Shown here piece after piece: positions 34,221-43,073 of a stretch of DNA of 43,705 bases (within the stretch, counting starts at the first letter, position 1; each line of letters opens with the position of its first letter). A program made the translations under genes and the position numbers. The stretch spans positions 1-43,705 of the forward strand of contig JANXBA010000002.1 of the NCBI GenBank assembly GCA_025062075.1, given 5' to 3'. The stretch is from Aquificaceae bacterium (lineage in GTDB: Bacteria; Aquificota; Aquificia; Aquificales; Aquificaceae). Under the pieces are notes generated by a model. That model was not told where the DNA came from and did not search any database. It saw only the letters and a program-made list of their open reading frames with translations.

Positions 34221-35304
34221 GCTTTGGGCGGTCTTACTCGCTTTGATAGCGTTCCTGGTTGCCTATAGCTTATACGAACACATAAGACAAAGGCTTGACT
34301 TCTACCGGGCTCTTGGTGCAAAGATAGTGGGCTATCACCAGCTCATAAACCCGAAGGCGGAGGTTTACTTGGCGGGGCGGAGGTTTGAAATCTTTACCTC
34401 CGGTCCGAAGGGTTTGCACAGTCTAAAAATAAAAACCCAAGTAGAGCCTCTGGGCTACCTGAGCCTCAGAAAGAGGGACTTCTTGGACAGGCTCACCTTT
34501 CAGAAGGACTACGAGGGTCTGTCTTTGGAGTGCGAGGACGAGGAGTGGGCTTATAAACTCTTAGGGCAGGGAGAGTTTAAGAGCTTGATGGCGAGACTTT
34601 TCTCAGAGGCGGGGGCTGACTTTCTTGAGATAAGAGGTAGGGAGGTCTTGGCGGGTTGGTACATAAAGGGGTCTCCAAGGGGTGTGGGCGAAGACAGAGT
34701 TGCGGAGGGCTTGGAAGTTCTAAAGCGCATGTCAGAAACTCTGAAAGGTTTTCCCTCCGCGCAGATATACAAGGCAAACCTCAGAGACTGGATGAGCTTT
34801 AGACTACCTTTGATTGTTGGAGCTCTGGGAACCGCCTCTGGCGTGGCCGGGGGTTTCTACAGGTACAAGCCCCTATGCCTTGCTGAGATGCTTTTGGTGG
34901 GCCTTCTCGTGCTTTCACCCTTTGTTTTTCTTTACCTGACCCTTTCCCTGCTTTTGGCGGGACACGGGACGACAAAGCAGGGGCTTGCGCTGAAGACTTT
35001 ATTTTTCTGCCTTGTGTCTTCCTTTTTTCTGTCTTTGTTTTTCCTTCCCTACGTAAACGGCAGGTTTGACAGCTCCGAGCCTGTTCAAAAGTTAGACAGG
35101 GTCGCATCAAAACAGCGTGGCTTCAGGCACGGACCGAGGGTTGTTTTAGAAGATTTTCACAGACGAAGATGGTTGTGCGAGGGTTTTACAGTGTCCGAGG
35201 AGTTTTACAGGAAGGTTTACAAGGGTGCTGAGGTAGAATACTGGACGAAGAGAGGTCTCCTTGGCGTGGAGTGGCTCTACAGAGGTCTAAGGCTTGCGGA
35301 GTAG
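34189..35304 (+). CDS. Membrane protein of unknown function
   Basis: A 371-residue protein with an N-terminal membrane helix (about 10-30), a soluble region (about 35-200) and three further helices (about 206-225, 230-260 and 265-290), then a C-terminal soluble tail of about 80 residues. The soluble region has motifs such as LECEDEEWAYKLLGQGEFK and a GWYIKGSPRG turn, but I do not recognise a family with confidence. The ATG at 34189 has GGAGG 4 nt upstream, inside the end of rimO. pgl follows after 4 bp. Confidence 0.75.
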   Translation: MTWGAQTLPFELWAVLLALIAFLVAYSLYEHIRQRLDFYRALGAKIVGYHQLINPKAEVYLAGRRFEIFTSGPKGLHSLKIKTQVEPLGYLSLRKRDFLDRLTFQKDYEGLSLECEDEEWAYKLLGQGEFKSLMARLFSEAGADFLEIRGREVLAGWYIKGSPRGVGEDRVAEGLEVLKRMSETLKGFPSAQIYKANLRDWMSFRLPLIVGALGTASGVAGGFYRYKPLCLAEMLLVGLLVLSPFVFLYLTLSLLLAGHGTTKQGLALKTLFFCLVSSFFLSLFFLPYVNGRFDSSEPVQKLDRVASKQRGFRHGPRVVLEDFHRRRWLCEGFTVSEEFYRKVYKGAEVEYWTKRGLLGVEWLYRGLRLAE

Positions 35305-35308
35305 ATAG

Positions 35309-35953
35309 ATGAAGAAGGTGGGCAACTACCTACTCTACACGGCCCCTGAGCCAGAGGAGGGGCTCGGCAGGTTCTTCAAAAGTCTGTTAAGGGTGTTTTT
35401 AAAAAGGGAGAGAGTTTGCCACGTTGCCCTGGCAGGCGGGAGGACTCCTGTAGAGTTCTACCGCAGGCTCTCCGGCGAGAGACTCCCTTGGGACAAGCTC
35501 AGGTTTTATCTGAGCGACGAGCGGTATGTCCCCCTGCACTCAGAACTCAGCAACTACAGGATGCTAAGGGAGTCTTTGGGCAACAAGGCGAAGATTGTCT
35601 TTTTTAAGACGGAGATGCCACCGGAGGAGTGTGCCATGGACTACAGCCTGCAACTCCCAGAGAGGTTGCACATAGCCCTCTTAGGCGTAGGTGCGGACGG
35701 ACACACCGCCTCCCTGTTTCCCGGCGTAGAGTGTCAGGAAGTGACAGAAAAGGTCTGTCTGAGCAGTTCTCCGGACGGTCTTTTAAGACTGTCCTTGACG
35801 CAGAGCTACCTAAACCTTTCCTGCGTAGTTCTATTCTTCCTAAAGGGCGAGGAAAAGAGGGGCGTTCTTGAGGCCATGCTCCGAGGAGAACCCTTGCCCG
35901 CCACAAGGGTGAGAGGACAGCTCCGCACCTACCTCTTTACCGACCTTCTATAA
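35309..35953 (+). CDS. pgl: 6-Phosphogluconolactonase (Pgl/DevB)
   Basis: Hydrolyses 6-phosphogluconolactone in the oxidative pentose phosphate pathway. The 214-residue protein has the NagB/DevB fold signatures ALAGGRTPVEFYRRL, FYLSDERYVP and LLGVGADGHTASLFPG. The usual length is 220-240, so it is slightly short. No glucose-6-phosphate dehydrogenase gene is adjacent. TATAAT of the next gene overlaps its stop codon. Confidence 0.9.
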   Translation: MKKVGNYLLYTAPEPEEGLGRFFKSLLRVFLKRERVCHVALAGGRTPVEFYRRLSGERLPWDKLRFYLSDERYVPLHSELSNYRMLRESLGNKAKIVFFKTEMPPEECAMDYSLQLPERLHIALLGVGADGHTASLFPGVECQEVTEKVCLSSSPDGLLRLSLTQSYLNLSCVVLFFLKGEEKRGVLEAMLRGEPLPATRVRGQLRTYLFTDLL

Positions 35954-35954
35954 T
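35949..35954 (+). promoter_or_regulatory. -10 hexamer TATAAT, 7 nt before the NtrC-type gene
   Basis: TATAAT overlaps the pgl stop codon and is followed by CTTATCT and ATG at 35962. No clear -35. Confidence 0.5.
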
Positions 35955-35961
35955 CTTATCT

Positions 35962-37299
35962 ATGGAGACCCACATCCTGCTGGTGGAGGACGAAAAGTCT
36001 ATAAGGGACACTCTCAGAAGCCTTCTGCAGGAGGAGGGCTACAGGGTCTCCACCGCGGATTCTATAAAGGCTATGAAGCAGATGGTGGAGAGAGACCACT
36101 TTCACTGCGTTCTCCTTGACCTTTGGCTTCCTGACGGCAACGGCCTGGAGTACATACCTTACCTAAGGGAAAACCTACCGGGCTCCGCCATAGTGGTCAT
36201 AACCGGCCACGGCAGGACGGAGCAGGCGGTGAGAGCCATAAAGGAGGGAGCCTACGACTTTATAGAAAAACCCTTCTCCATAGACCGCCTACTCACCACC
36301 GTGGAGAAGTCCCTAAAGGACACCATAAGAAGCAAAAAGACCTCTCAGGAAGACCCCATATTGGGAATTAGCAAACAGATAAGCCAGCTAAAGGAACTCC
36401 TTCAAAAAGTGGCCAAGACGCAGGTGAGCGTGCTCTTTACTGGGGAGAGTGGCACCGGCAAAGAGCTCTTTGCCAGAAGACTGCACGAGCTCTCAGACCG
36501 CTCTCACGGCCCTTTTGTGGACATAAACTGTGCAGGTCTTCCCGAGGAGCTGGTGGAGGCGGAGCTCTTCGGCTACGAGAAGGGGGCTTTCCCCTCCGCC
36601 ACCCAGAGAAAGCTGGGCAAGTTGGAGCTGGCTCACGGTGGCACTCTCTTCCTGGACGAGGTCTCCGAACTCAGCCCAAAGGCTCAGGCAAAACTGCTCA
36701 GGGTCATAGAGACCAGAGAGTTTACCAGACTTGGTGGCGTGCAGAACATAAGGTCTGACTTTAGGCTGGTGTGCGCCTCTAACAAGGACCTAAAGGCGGA
36801 GGTAGAAAAGGGCAGGTTCAGGGAGGACCTCTACCACCGCATCTCCGCCCTCGTCATACATATACCACCGCTCAGAGAACGCAGGGAGGACATCCTTTAC
36901 CTTGCGGAGCACTTCTTAGACCTGTTTTTGAAAAAGCACGGCAAGCCTCCCAAGTACATGACGGAGGAGGCAAAAAAGCTCCTGCTTACCTACCAGTGGA
37001 AGGGAAACGTGCGCGAGCTTAAAAATCTCATGGAGAGGTTGGCAATGCTACACGAGGGGGTCCAGATAGGGGAGAAGGACCTGAGGCACCTGCTGGGCTT
37101 TAGCCACGAGCCTACGGACGTTCTCTCCCTCTTGGAGGAGAAAAGTCTCAAGCAGGCAAAGCAAAACTTTGAGAAGCTGTTCATAGAGAGAAAGCTCAGG
37201 GAGAACGGCTACGACCTGAAAAGAACCGCAGAGGTCATAGGCATAGACCTTTCCAACCTTTACAGAAAGATAAGACACTACGAGATAGAAGTGCCCTGA
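35962..37299 (+). CDS. NtrC-family response regulator with an altered GAFTGA loop
   Basis: Three-domain regulator: receiver (about 1-120, phosphoacceptor Asp53 in LLDLWLPDGNG, Lys in IEKPF), AAA+ domain (about 133-370) with Walker A GESGTGKE (161-168) and Walker B LFLDEV (229-234), and a Fis-type helix-turn-helix (about 415-440, RTAEVIGIDLSNLYRKI). The sigma-54 contact loop, normally GAFTGA, reads GAFPSA at 208-213. ATPase residues look intact, but sigma-54 activation is doubtful. No partner histidine kinase is adjacent. TATAAT stands 7 nt before the ATG. It precedes guaB, which has its own promoter. Confidence 0.92.
   Translation: METHILLVEDEKSIRDTLRSLLQEEGYRVSTADSIKAMKQMVERDHFHCVLLDLWLPDGNGLEYIPYLRENLPGSAIVVITGHGRTEQAVRAIKEGAYDFIEKPFSIDRLLTTVEKSLKDTIRSKKTSQEDPILGISKQISQLKELLQKVAKTQVSVLFTGESGTGKELFARRLHELSDRSHGPFVDINCAGLPEELVEAELFGYEKGAFPSATQRKLGKLELAHGGTLFLDEVSELSPKAQAKLLRVIETREFTRLGGVQNIRSDFRLVCASNKDLKAEVEKGRFREDLYHRISALVIHIPPLRERREDILYLAEHFLDLFLKKHGKPPKYMTEEAKKLLLTYQWKGNVRELKNLMERLAMLHEGVQIGEKDLRHLLGFSHEPTDVLSLLEEKSLKQAKQNFEKLFIERKLRENGYDLKRTAEVIGIDLSNLYRKIRHYEIEVP
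36457..36474. repeat. 18-bp perfect palindrome centred on GAGCTC
   Basis: GGCAAAGAGCTCTTTGCC is self-complementary over 18 bp and lies in the Walker A coding region of the NtrC-type gene. Other long versions are TTCAAGAGCTCTTGAA (10050-10065) and AGGAAGAGCTCTTCCT (42158-42173). Confidence 0.7.
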
Positions 37300-37311
37300 G
37301 GCGAGAGTTCT

Positions 37312-37317
37312 TATAAT
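37312..37317 (+). promoter_or_regulatory. -10 hexamer TATAAT, 7 nt before guaB
   Basis: TATAAT, TTAAGTC, ATG at 37325, all within the 25-bp gap after the NtrC-type gene. No Shine-Dalgarno sequence is present. Confidence 0.5.
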
Positions 37318-37321
37318 TTAA

Positions 37322-38803
<1,482 letters not shown>

Positions 38804-38807
38804 AACT

Positions 38808-40493
38808 CTAACCCTGGAGATACTTGGCCACCTCCTGCTTAAGGGCCGGGTTTATGCCCAACCTTTTGAGCTGGTCGTCCTCCGCCTTGAGAAACTCGTA
38901 GAGGTTCTCAAAGTTTCTGTATATGAGCGTCTTCTTCGCCTCGCCTACGCCTTTTATCCGGTCTAACACCTCTTGCAACCCTTCCTTCAGCCTGAGCTTT
39001 CTGTTGTAGGTCAGGGCAAAGCGGTGAGCCTCGTCCCTGATGAGACCAAAGACCCTGTAGAGCAGTGGGTGCTCTTTGAGCCTAAGCTCTTTACCCTCTT
39101 CTGTGAAGAGTATCTCCTCCGCCTTTGCCAAGGAGAAAACCCTTACGGGTAGGGAGAACCTGTCCCGAACCCTGACCGCCACGCTGAGCTGTCCAAGCCC
39201 CCCGTCTATAAGCCACAGGTCTGGCATCTCCTCCTCTCCCCTCTCTAGCCTTCTTGCCCTGCGGGAGAGCACCTCCTCCAAGGCACGGTAGTCATCCACG
39301 CCCTGAAAGCTCTTTATCCTGTACCTTCTGTAGTCTCTTTTTTCCATCCTGCCCAGCACCCAAACTACGCAGGAGCCCACCGTGTACTCACCGTAGAAGT
39401 GAGATATGTCAAAGCCCTCTATCCTTTTAGGGGCGGGTATGCCGAGCACCCTCTTGAACTCCTCCGCCAGGAGCTCGGGCGGTAGCCCCTCCGCCATGTT
39501 TTCCCTTAACAGCTGCTCCAACTCCGGCCCTATCTCCGTGGAGAGGTGGAAGCTCTTTCTCTGGGTTAGCCACCACAGGAGCTCCTCAGAGAGCTGGAAG
39601 TTCACCAAAAGGGTCTCCGGAAGGGGGTTTTTGTAGTAAAAGCCTATTAAAAACTCCTCCAAGTCCTCTTCCCTGCCCAGGGCCACTACCTGCTTGTCCA
39701 CCAGCTTGCCAGAGCGTATGAGGAAGACCCCCACCAGCCTTCCCATGAGGTAGATAAGGTCCGCATGCCTGTGCCGGAGGCCGGAGACTTTCTGTCCCCT
39801 TGAGAGGTTTTCCAAGGCCTGTATCTGGTCCCTGAGCATGGCGCACCTTTCAAAGTTTAGCCTCTGCATCTCCCTCTCCATCCTCGCGTAGAGCTCCTCC
39901 AGCACGCCACTTACCTCGCCCGAGAGAAGGGCTACCGCTGACTTGGCGGAGAGGGAGTAGCTATCTGGGTCCACCATGTTACAGCAGGGTGCGGAGCAAA
40001 GACCAAGGTGGTAGTCCATGCAAGGCTCTTTCCTGCTGGGTAGTGGGTCGCAGGTACGGAGCTTAAAAAGTCTGTGAAGAAGCCTTTTTACCCTTTTGGC
40101 TTTCGAGGTGCTAAAGAAAGGACCAAAGAGCGAGCCCTCGTGCTCCGTGCCCCTGACCACCTTCACCGTGGGCCAAGGGTCGGAGGTCAGGAGGATCAGG
40201 GGGTAACCTCCCCCGTACTTGTGGAGGACGTTGTACCTGGGCTTGTGGACCTGTATGAGGTCCACCTCAAGGGTGAGGGCCTCAAAGGTGTTGCGCGTTA
40301 CAATCCACTCCACGCTCGTGGCGTTACTCACTATGGCACTCTCTTTTTCCTCCTTCTCCGCCAGCCGGTAGTGTTGCACGAGTCTGTCTCTTAAGTTTTT
40401 CGCCTTCCCGATGTATATGGGTTTGTTGCCCATCTTAAAGAGGTAAACGCCGGGCTTTTCAGGTGCCCTCTGGAGCTCCTTCAAGGAAACCAT
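38808..40493 (-). CDS. uvrC: Excinuclease ABC subunit C
   Basis: Makes the two incisions in nucleotide excision repair with UvrA and UvrB. The order is GIY-YIG nuclease (about 10-90, GVYLFKMGNKPIYIGKAKNLRDRL), a Cys cluster region (CDPLPSRKEPCMDYHLGLCSAPC), a UVR/UvrB-binding motif (about 195-230), the RNase H-like endonuclease domain with GFDISHFYGE and LIDGGLGQL, and C-terminal helix-hairpin-helix repeats. Length 561 is on the short side for UvrC. The ATG at 40493 is 7 nt after minus-strand TAAATT, which overlaps the -10 of the divergent UDG gene. Confidence 0.95.
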   Translation of the reverse strand: MVSLKELQRAPEKPGVYLFKMGNKPIYIGKAKNLRDRLVQHYRLAEKEEKESAIVSNATSVEWIVTRNTFEALTLEVDLIQVHKPRYNVLHKYGGGYPLILLTSDPWPTVKVVRGTEHEGSLFGPFFSTSKAKRVKRLLHRLFKLRTCDPLPSRKEPCMDYHLGLCSAPCCNMVDPDSYSLSAKSAVALLSGEVSGVLEELYARMEREMQRLNFERCAMLRDQIQALENLSRGQKVSGLRHRHADLIYLMGRLVGVFLIRSGKLVDKQVVALGREEDLEEFLIGFYYKNPLPETLLVNFQLSEELLWWLTQRKSFHLSTEIGPELEQLLRENMAEGLPPELLAEEFKRVLGIPAPKRIEGFDISHFYGEYTVGSCVVWVLGRMEKRDYRRYRIKSFQGVDDYRALEEVLSRRARRLERGEEEMPDLWLIDGGLGQLSVAVRVRDRFSLPVRVFSLAKAEEILFTEEGKELRLKEHPLLYRVFGLIRDEAHRFALTYNRKLRLKEGLQEVLDRIKGVGEAKKTLIYRNFENLYEFLKAEDDQLKRLGINPALKQEVAKYLQG

Positions 40494-40497
40494 CGAG

Positions 40498-40506
40498 TAT
40501 AATTTA
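40498..40506. promoter_or_regulatory. Overlapping divergent -10 elements of uvrC and the UDG gene
   Basis: Plus-strand TATAAT (40498-40503) is 8 nt before the GTG at 40512. Minus-strand TAAATT (40506-40501) is 7 nt before the uvrC ATG at 40493. Only 18 bp separate the two start codons, so each -35 region must lie inside the other gene. Confidence 0.5.
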
Positions 40507-40511
40507 CTCCC

Positions 40512-41180
40512 GTGGACAAGCTCTACGCCACGCTGACCGCCCTACGCGAGATAGGCTTTGAGCACATCTACTTAGAGGAGAAAACTGCACCAACGCCACC
40601 CCAACCGCAGGAAGACAGGAAAAAGCTCCTTGAGGAGCTCTACCGCAGAATGGAGCAGGAAAGAACATGCGTGCTCTACGAGGGGGCAAGTGGTTACGTC
40701 TTTGGGGAGGGAAACCCCTACTCACCCGTGGTCTTTGTGGGAGAGGCGCCCGGCGAGGAGGAAGACCAGCTAAAAAGACCCTTCGTGGGTAGGGCGGGAA
40801 GGTACTTAGACCAGAAGCTGCAGGAGGTAGGTCTGTCGCGAGAACAGGTTTACATCACCAACGTGGTCAAGTCTCGACCGCCCGGCAACAGAAAGCCCAC
40901 CCCGAAGGAGATGCGAAGCTGTGTTTCCTATCTCAAGAAAGAGATAGAAGTTATAAAGCCTAAGCTTATTGTCTGTCTTGGCTCTACCGCCCTTGAGGGA
41001 GTGCTGGGTAAAAACCTTCAGGTAACCCGCTACAGAGGTCAACTTTTTCCCTACCCCTTCAACCGCCACATAAAGGTCTTCCTCACCTACCACCCCGCCT
41101 ACATCTTAAGAAACCCCCACATGGATAGAGAGTTCTTAGAAGACCTGAAGAAGGTGAAGGAGTTCTTGACCAAGGGCTAA
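40512..41180 (+). CDS. Family-4 uracil-DNA glycosylase-like protein with incomplete iron-sulfur ligands
   Basis: Removes uracil from DNA in thermophiles and archaea. The 222-residue protein shows GEGNPYSPVVFVGEAPGEEED, RPFVGRAGRYLD, YITNVVKSRPPGNR and C-terminal HPAYILRNP, all family-4 motifs. The family normally has four Cys that hold a 4Fe-4S cluster: CxxC before GEGNP, one in VVKC and one about 16 residues later. Here the first is Glu (ERTC) and the third is Ser (VVKSR), leaving two Cys. Start is GTG. The 3' end overlaps the sulfur-carrier gene by 4 bp. Confidence 0.85.
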   Translation: MDKLYATLTALREIGFEHIYLEEKTAPTPPQPQEDRKKLLEELYRRMEQERTCVLYEGASGYVFGEGNPYSPVVFVGEAPGEEEDQLKRPFVGRAGRYLDQKLQEVGLSREQVYITNVVKSRPPGNRKPTPKEMRSCVSYLKKEIEVIKPKLIVCLGSTALEGVLGKNLQVTRYRGQLFPYPFNRHIKVFLTYHPAYILRNPHMDREFLEDLKKVKEFLTKG

Positions 41181-41380
41181 CCGCCAGATATGGCGTTGAC
41201 CACTCTTACCTCTTCACCTTCGCTTACGTAATCCTTTTCACTCAGGATTTCCTGGCCTCTCACTACGAAGGCGTACTCTCCAGAAAGACCGAGAGCCCTC
41301 AACACCTCCTGAGCCCTGACCTTTTCCCCCTTAAAGTGCAGTTCTTTGACCTGCCCTCTGTAGAGCACTCTTACCTTCAT
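41177..41380 (-). CDS. Ubiquitin-like sulfur carrier (ThiS/MoaD/TtuB type)
   Basis: A 67-residue beta-grasp protein ending in Gly-Gly (VNAISGG), the site that is adenylated and thiocarboxylated. Candidate roles are thiazole synthesis (ThiS), molybdopterin (MoaD) or tRNA 2-thiouridine formation as with TtuB in thermophiles. Nothing in the neighbourhood decides between them. The start overlaps the metF stop by 4 bp (ATGA), so it is in the metF transcript. Confidence 0.8.
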   Translation of the reverse strand: MKVRVLYRGQVKELHFKGEKVRAQEVLRALGLSGEYAFVVRGQEILSEKDYVSEGEEVRVVNAISGG

Positions 41381-42252
41381 GCCCTTATGGCGGTTTTTAT
41401 GCCCTGGTAGACCATGAGAGTTGCCTTTGACTTGTTCAGGGTGTAGAAGTGAAGACCAGGAGCTCCCCCTTCCATCAGGTCAAGACACTGCTGGATGGCA
41501 AAGTCCACGCCTATGCGTAGAGTGTCCTCAGGGCTCTCTGCGTAGGGTTCAAGCTTGTCTATGAGACTCTGAGGTATGGTAGCACCGCACATGCTGGCGA
41601 ACTTCTGCACCTGCCGGAAGTTGGTTATGGGCATGATGCCCGGTATGATGGGTATGTCTACGCCTGCCTTCTGGCAGAGCTCCACAAAGCGGAAGTAAAA
41701 GTCATTGTCAAAAAACATCTGAGTTATGGAGAAGTCCGCCCCCGCCTCCACCTTCTTCTTAAAAAACCTTATCTCCCACTCCAAGTTGGGCGACTCGGGG
41801 TGTCCTTCAGGGTAGGAGGCCGCGCCTACGGAAAAGTGGTCTCCGAAGCGGTCTCTAATAAGCTGCACCAGCTCAGAGCCGTGCCTGCAGGACCCCTCCG
41901 GAGGTCTGAAGTCCCCCGCAGGTCTGTCACCTCTTAGGGCTAGTATGTTTTCTACGCCCATGTCCCTGTACTCTTGGAGTATCTGCAGGAGCTCTTCCCT
42001 GCTGTGGGCGATGCAGGTAAGGTGTGCCATGGTGGTCAGTCCCGTCTCTTCGTGTATTCTCTTTACCACCCTTCTGGTCCTGTCTCTGGTGCTACCGCCC
42101 GCTCCGTAGGTGACAGACACGAAGGTGGGCTCGAGCTCTTGAAGACTGCTTATGGTCAGGAAGAGCTCTTCCTCCCCTTCTGGGGTCTTGGGTGGAAAAA
42201 ACTCAAAAGATATGCTAAAGCGCCCCTGCCTGAGATACTCTCCTATCTTCAA
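41377..42252 (-). CDS. metF: 5,10-Methylenetetrahydrofolate reductase
   Basis: FAD-dependent enzyme that makes 5-methyl-THF for methionine synthesis, and in some organisms for C1 fixation. The protein shows [49 protein letters not shown] and the substrate-loop FDNDFYF. The track starts at 42267. I prefer TTG at 42252 because GGAGG stands 6 nt upstream and it gives the usual short N terminus before FEFFPPK (291 residues). It overlaps the preceding small gene by 38 bp. Confidence 0.93.
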   Translation of the reverse strand: MKIGEYLRQGRFSISFEFFPPKTPEGEEELFLTISSLQELEPTFVSVTYGAGGSTRDRTRRVVKRIHEETGLTTMAHLTCIAHSREELLQILQEYRDMGVENILALRGDRPAGDFRPPEGSCRHGSELVQLIRDRFGDHFSVGAASYPEGHPESPNLEWEIRFFKKKVEAGADFSITQMFFDNDFYFRFVELCQKAGVDIPIIPGIMPITNFRQVQKFASMCGATIPQSLIDKLEPYAESPEDTLRIGVDFAIQQCLDLMEGGAPGLHFYTLNKSKATLMVYQGIKTAIRA

Positions 42253-42562
42253 GGAAGGCCTCCGCAAAGTAAATTAGTCTTATTTTACAAGGTGCGGGCG
42301 ACTTTACGAAAAGGCTCAGAAGACCAATGAGCCTCTCCACCTCCTCCGGATGCTCTTTCACGAACCTATGCATAGACTCGAGGGATTCCTCTATCTCAAA
42401 GCTGAGCTCCTTGCTCTGCCTTACCTCCTGCAGGGTTTTTCCTTCCCGGAAGGCCCTAAGGGCCTTTATGCTTCTGCTTACCAGGTCGTCTCTGGTCTTT
42501 GCCCACCGCAGGTCTGTGTGGCGGGTGGTTATTTCAAAAAAGGCCCTGAGGGTAGGGAGCAT
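42215..42562 (-). CDS. Small helical protein of unknown function upstream of metF
   Basis: The 115-residue ORF is mostly charged and helical ([26 protein letters not shown]), with one more hydrophobic helix (LIGLLSLFV). No known family is recognised. It starts 1 bp after the GYD gene stop and runs 38 bp into metF, so the tight spacing supports a real co-translated gene rather than a shadow. No opposing or alternative gene occupies this stretch. Confidence 0.6.
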   Translation of the reverse strand: MLPTLRAFFEITTRHTDLRWAKTRDDLVSRSIKALRAFREGKTLQEVRQSKELSFEIEESLESMHRFVKEHPEEVERLIGLLSLFVKSPAPCKIRLIYFAEAFLEDRRVSQAGAL

Positions 42563-42563
42563 T

Positions 42564-42860
42564 TCAGCTTAGCTCTTTCAGGTCCTTTATGAGCTGTTCT
42601 ACCTCTATGGCAGGCATGGTAAGGGTCCTTATGGTACCCCTTGAGCCGAGCTCTACGGCCATTTTTACGATGGTGTCATTGTCAGGAGCCTCCAGAATGT
42701 TGACAAAGTCGTAAGGGCCCATCACCGCATACTGGGCGATAATCTTGACCCCGAAGCGTTCCATCACCTCCCTGTCCACTTCCTTTATTCTTTCAGGCTT
42801 TTGCTTGAGAGTTTCCATCCCCTCGTCGGTCAGCGTGGTAAGCATAACATACACTGGCAT
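42564..42860 (-). CDS. GYD-domain protein
   Basis: A 98-residue protein starting MPVYVMLTTLTDEGMETLKQ and containing YAVMGPYDFVNILEAPDN, the pattern of the GYD family, a ferredoxin-like-fold domain of unknown role. AAAGGAGGT lies about 8 nt before the ATG, so the mRNA has a leader. It is the first gene of the GYD-hypothetical-metF-sulfur carrier unit. Confidence 0.8.
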   Translation of the reverse strand: MPVYVMLTTLTDEGMETLKQKPERIKEVDREVMERFGVKIIAQYAVMGPYDFVNILEAPDNDTIVKMAVELGSRGTIRTLTMPAIEVEQLIKDLKELS

Positions 42861-42975
42861 GGCAACTACCTCCTTTTTTTAATAAAAAATATATCACTCC
42901 AACAAGGAAAGGAATACAAGCCTTTAGGCCAATGCCCGTATAGGTTCTCACTGCAAAGAGGCTGATTGGGGACAA

Positions 42976-42994
42976 GGGTCACCTGCGCTGACCC
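42976..42994. promoter_or_regulatory. Inverted repeat GGGTCA-N7-TGACCC, possible operator
   Basis: A perfect 6-bp dyad with a 7-nt centre (CCTGCGC) in the 213-bp divergent region between the GYD gene and the bd-like oxidase gene. It lies just upstream of the oxidase promoter, where an activator would bind. No T-run follows, so it is not a terminator. Confidence 0.45.
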
Positions 42995-43000
42995 TGAGGC

Positions 43001-43028
43001 TTGTCTCTGAGAAAAATCATGTTATATT
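43001..43028 (+). promoter_or_regulatory. Candidate promoter of the bd-like oxidase gene
   Basis: TTGTCT (43001-43006), a 16-nt spacer and TATATT (43023-43028). The predicted mRNA has a leader of about 40 nt that ends in AAGGAGGT, unlike the leaderless pattern elsewhere in the window. Confidence 0.5.
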
Positions 43029-43073
43029 ATATTAGTGTTAAGTTAAGGTCAAAATTAAAAAGGAGGTCAAGAC

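Noticed and set aside
42976-42994. Intrinsic terminator after the divergent region
   Set aside because: The hairpin is not followed by a T-run and no gene ends towards it; an operator is more likely.
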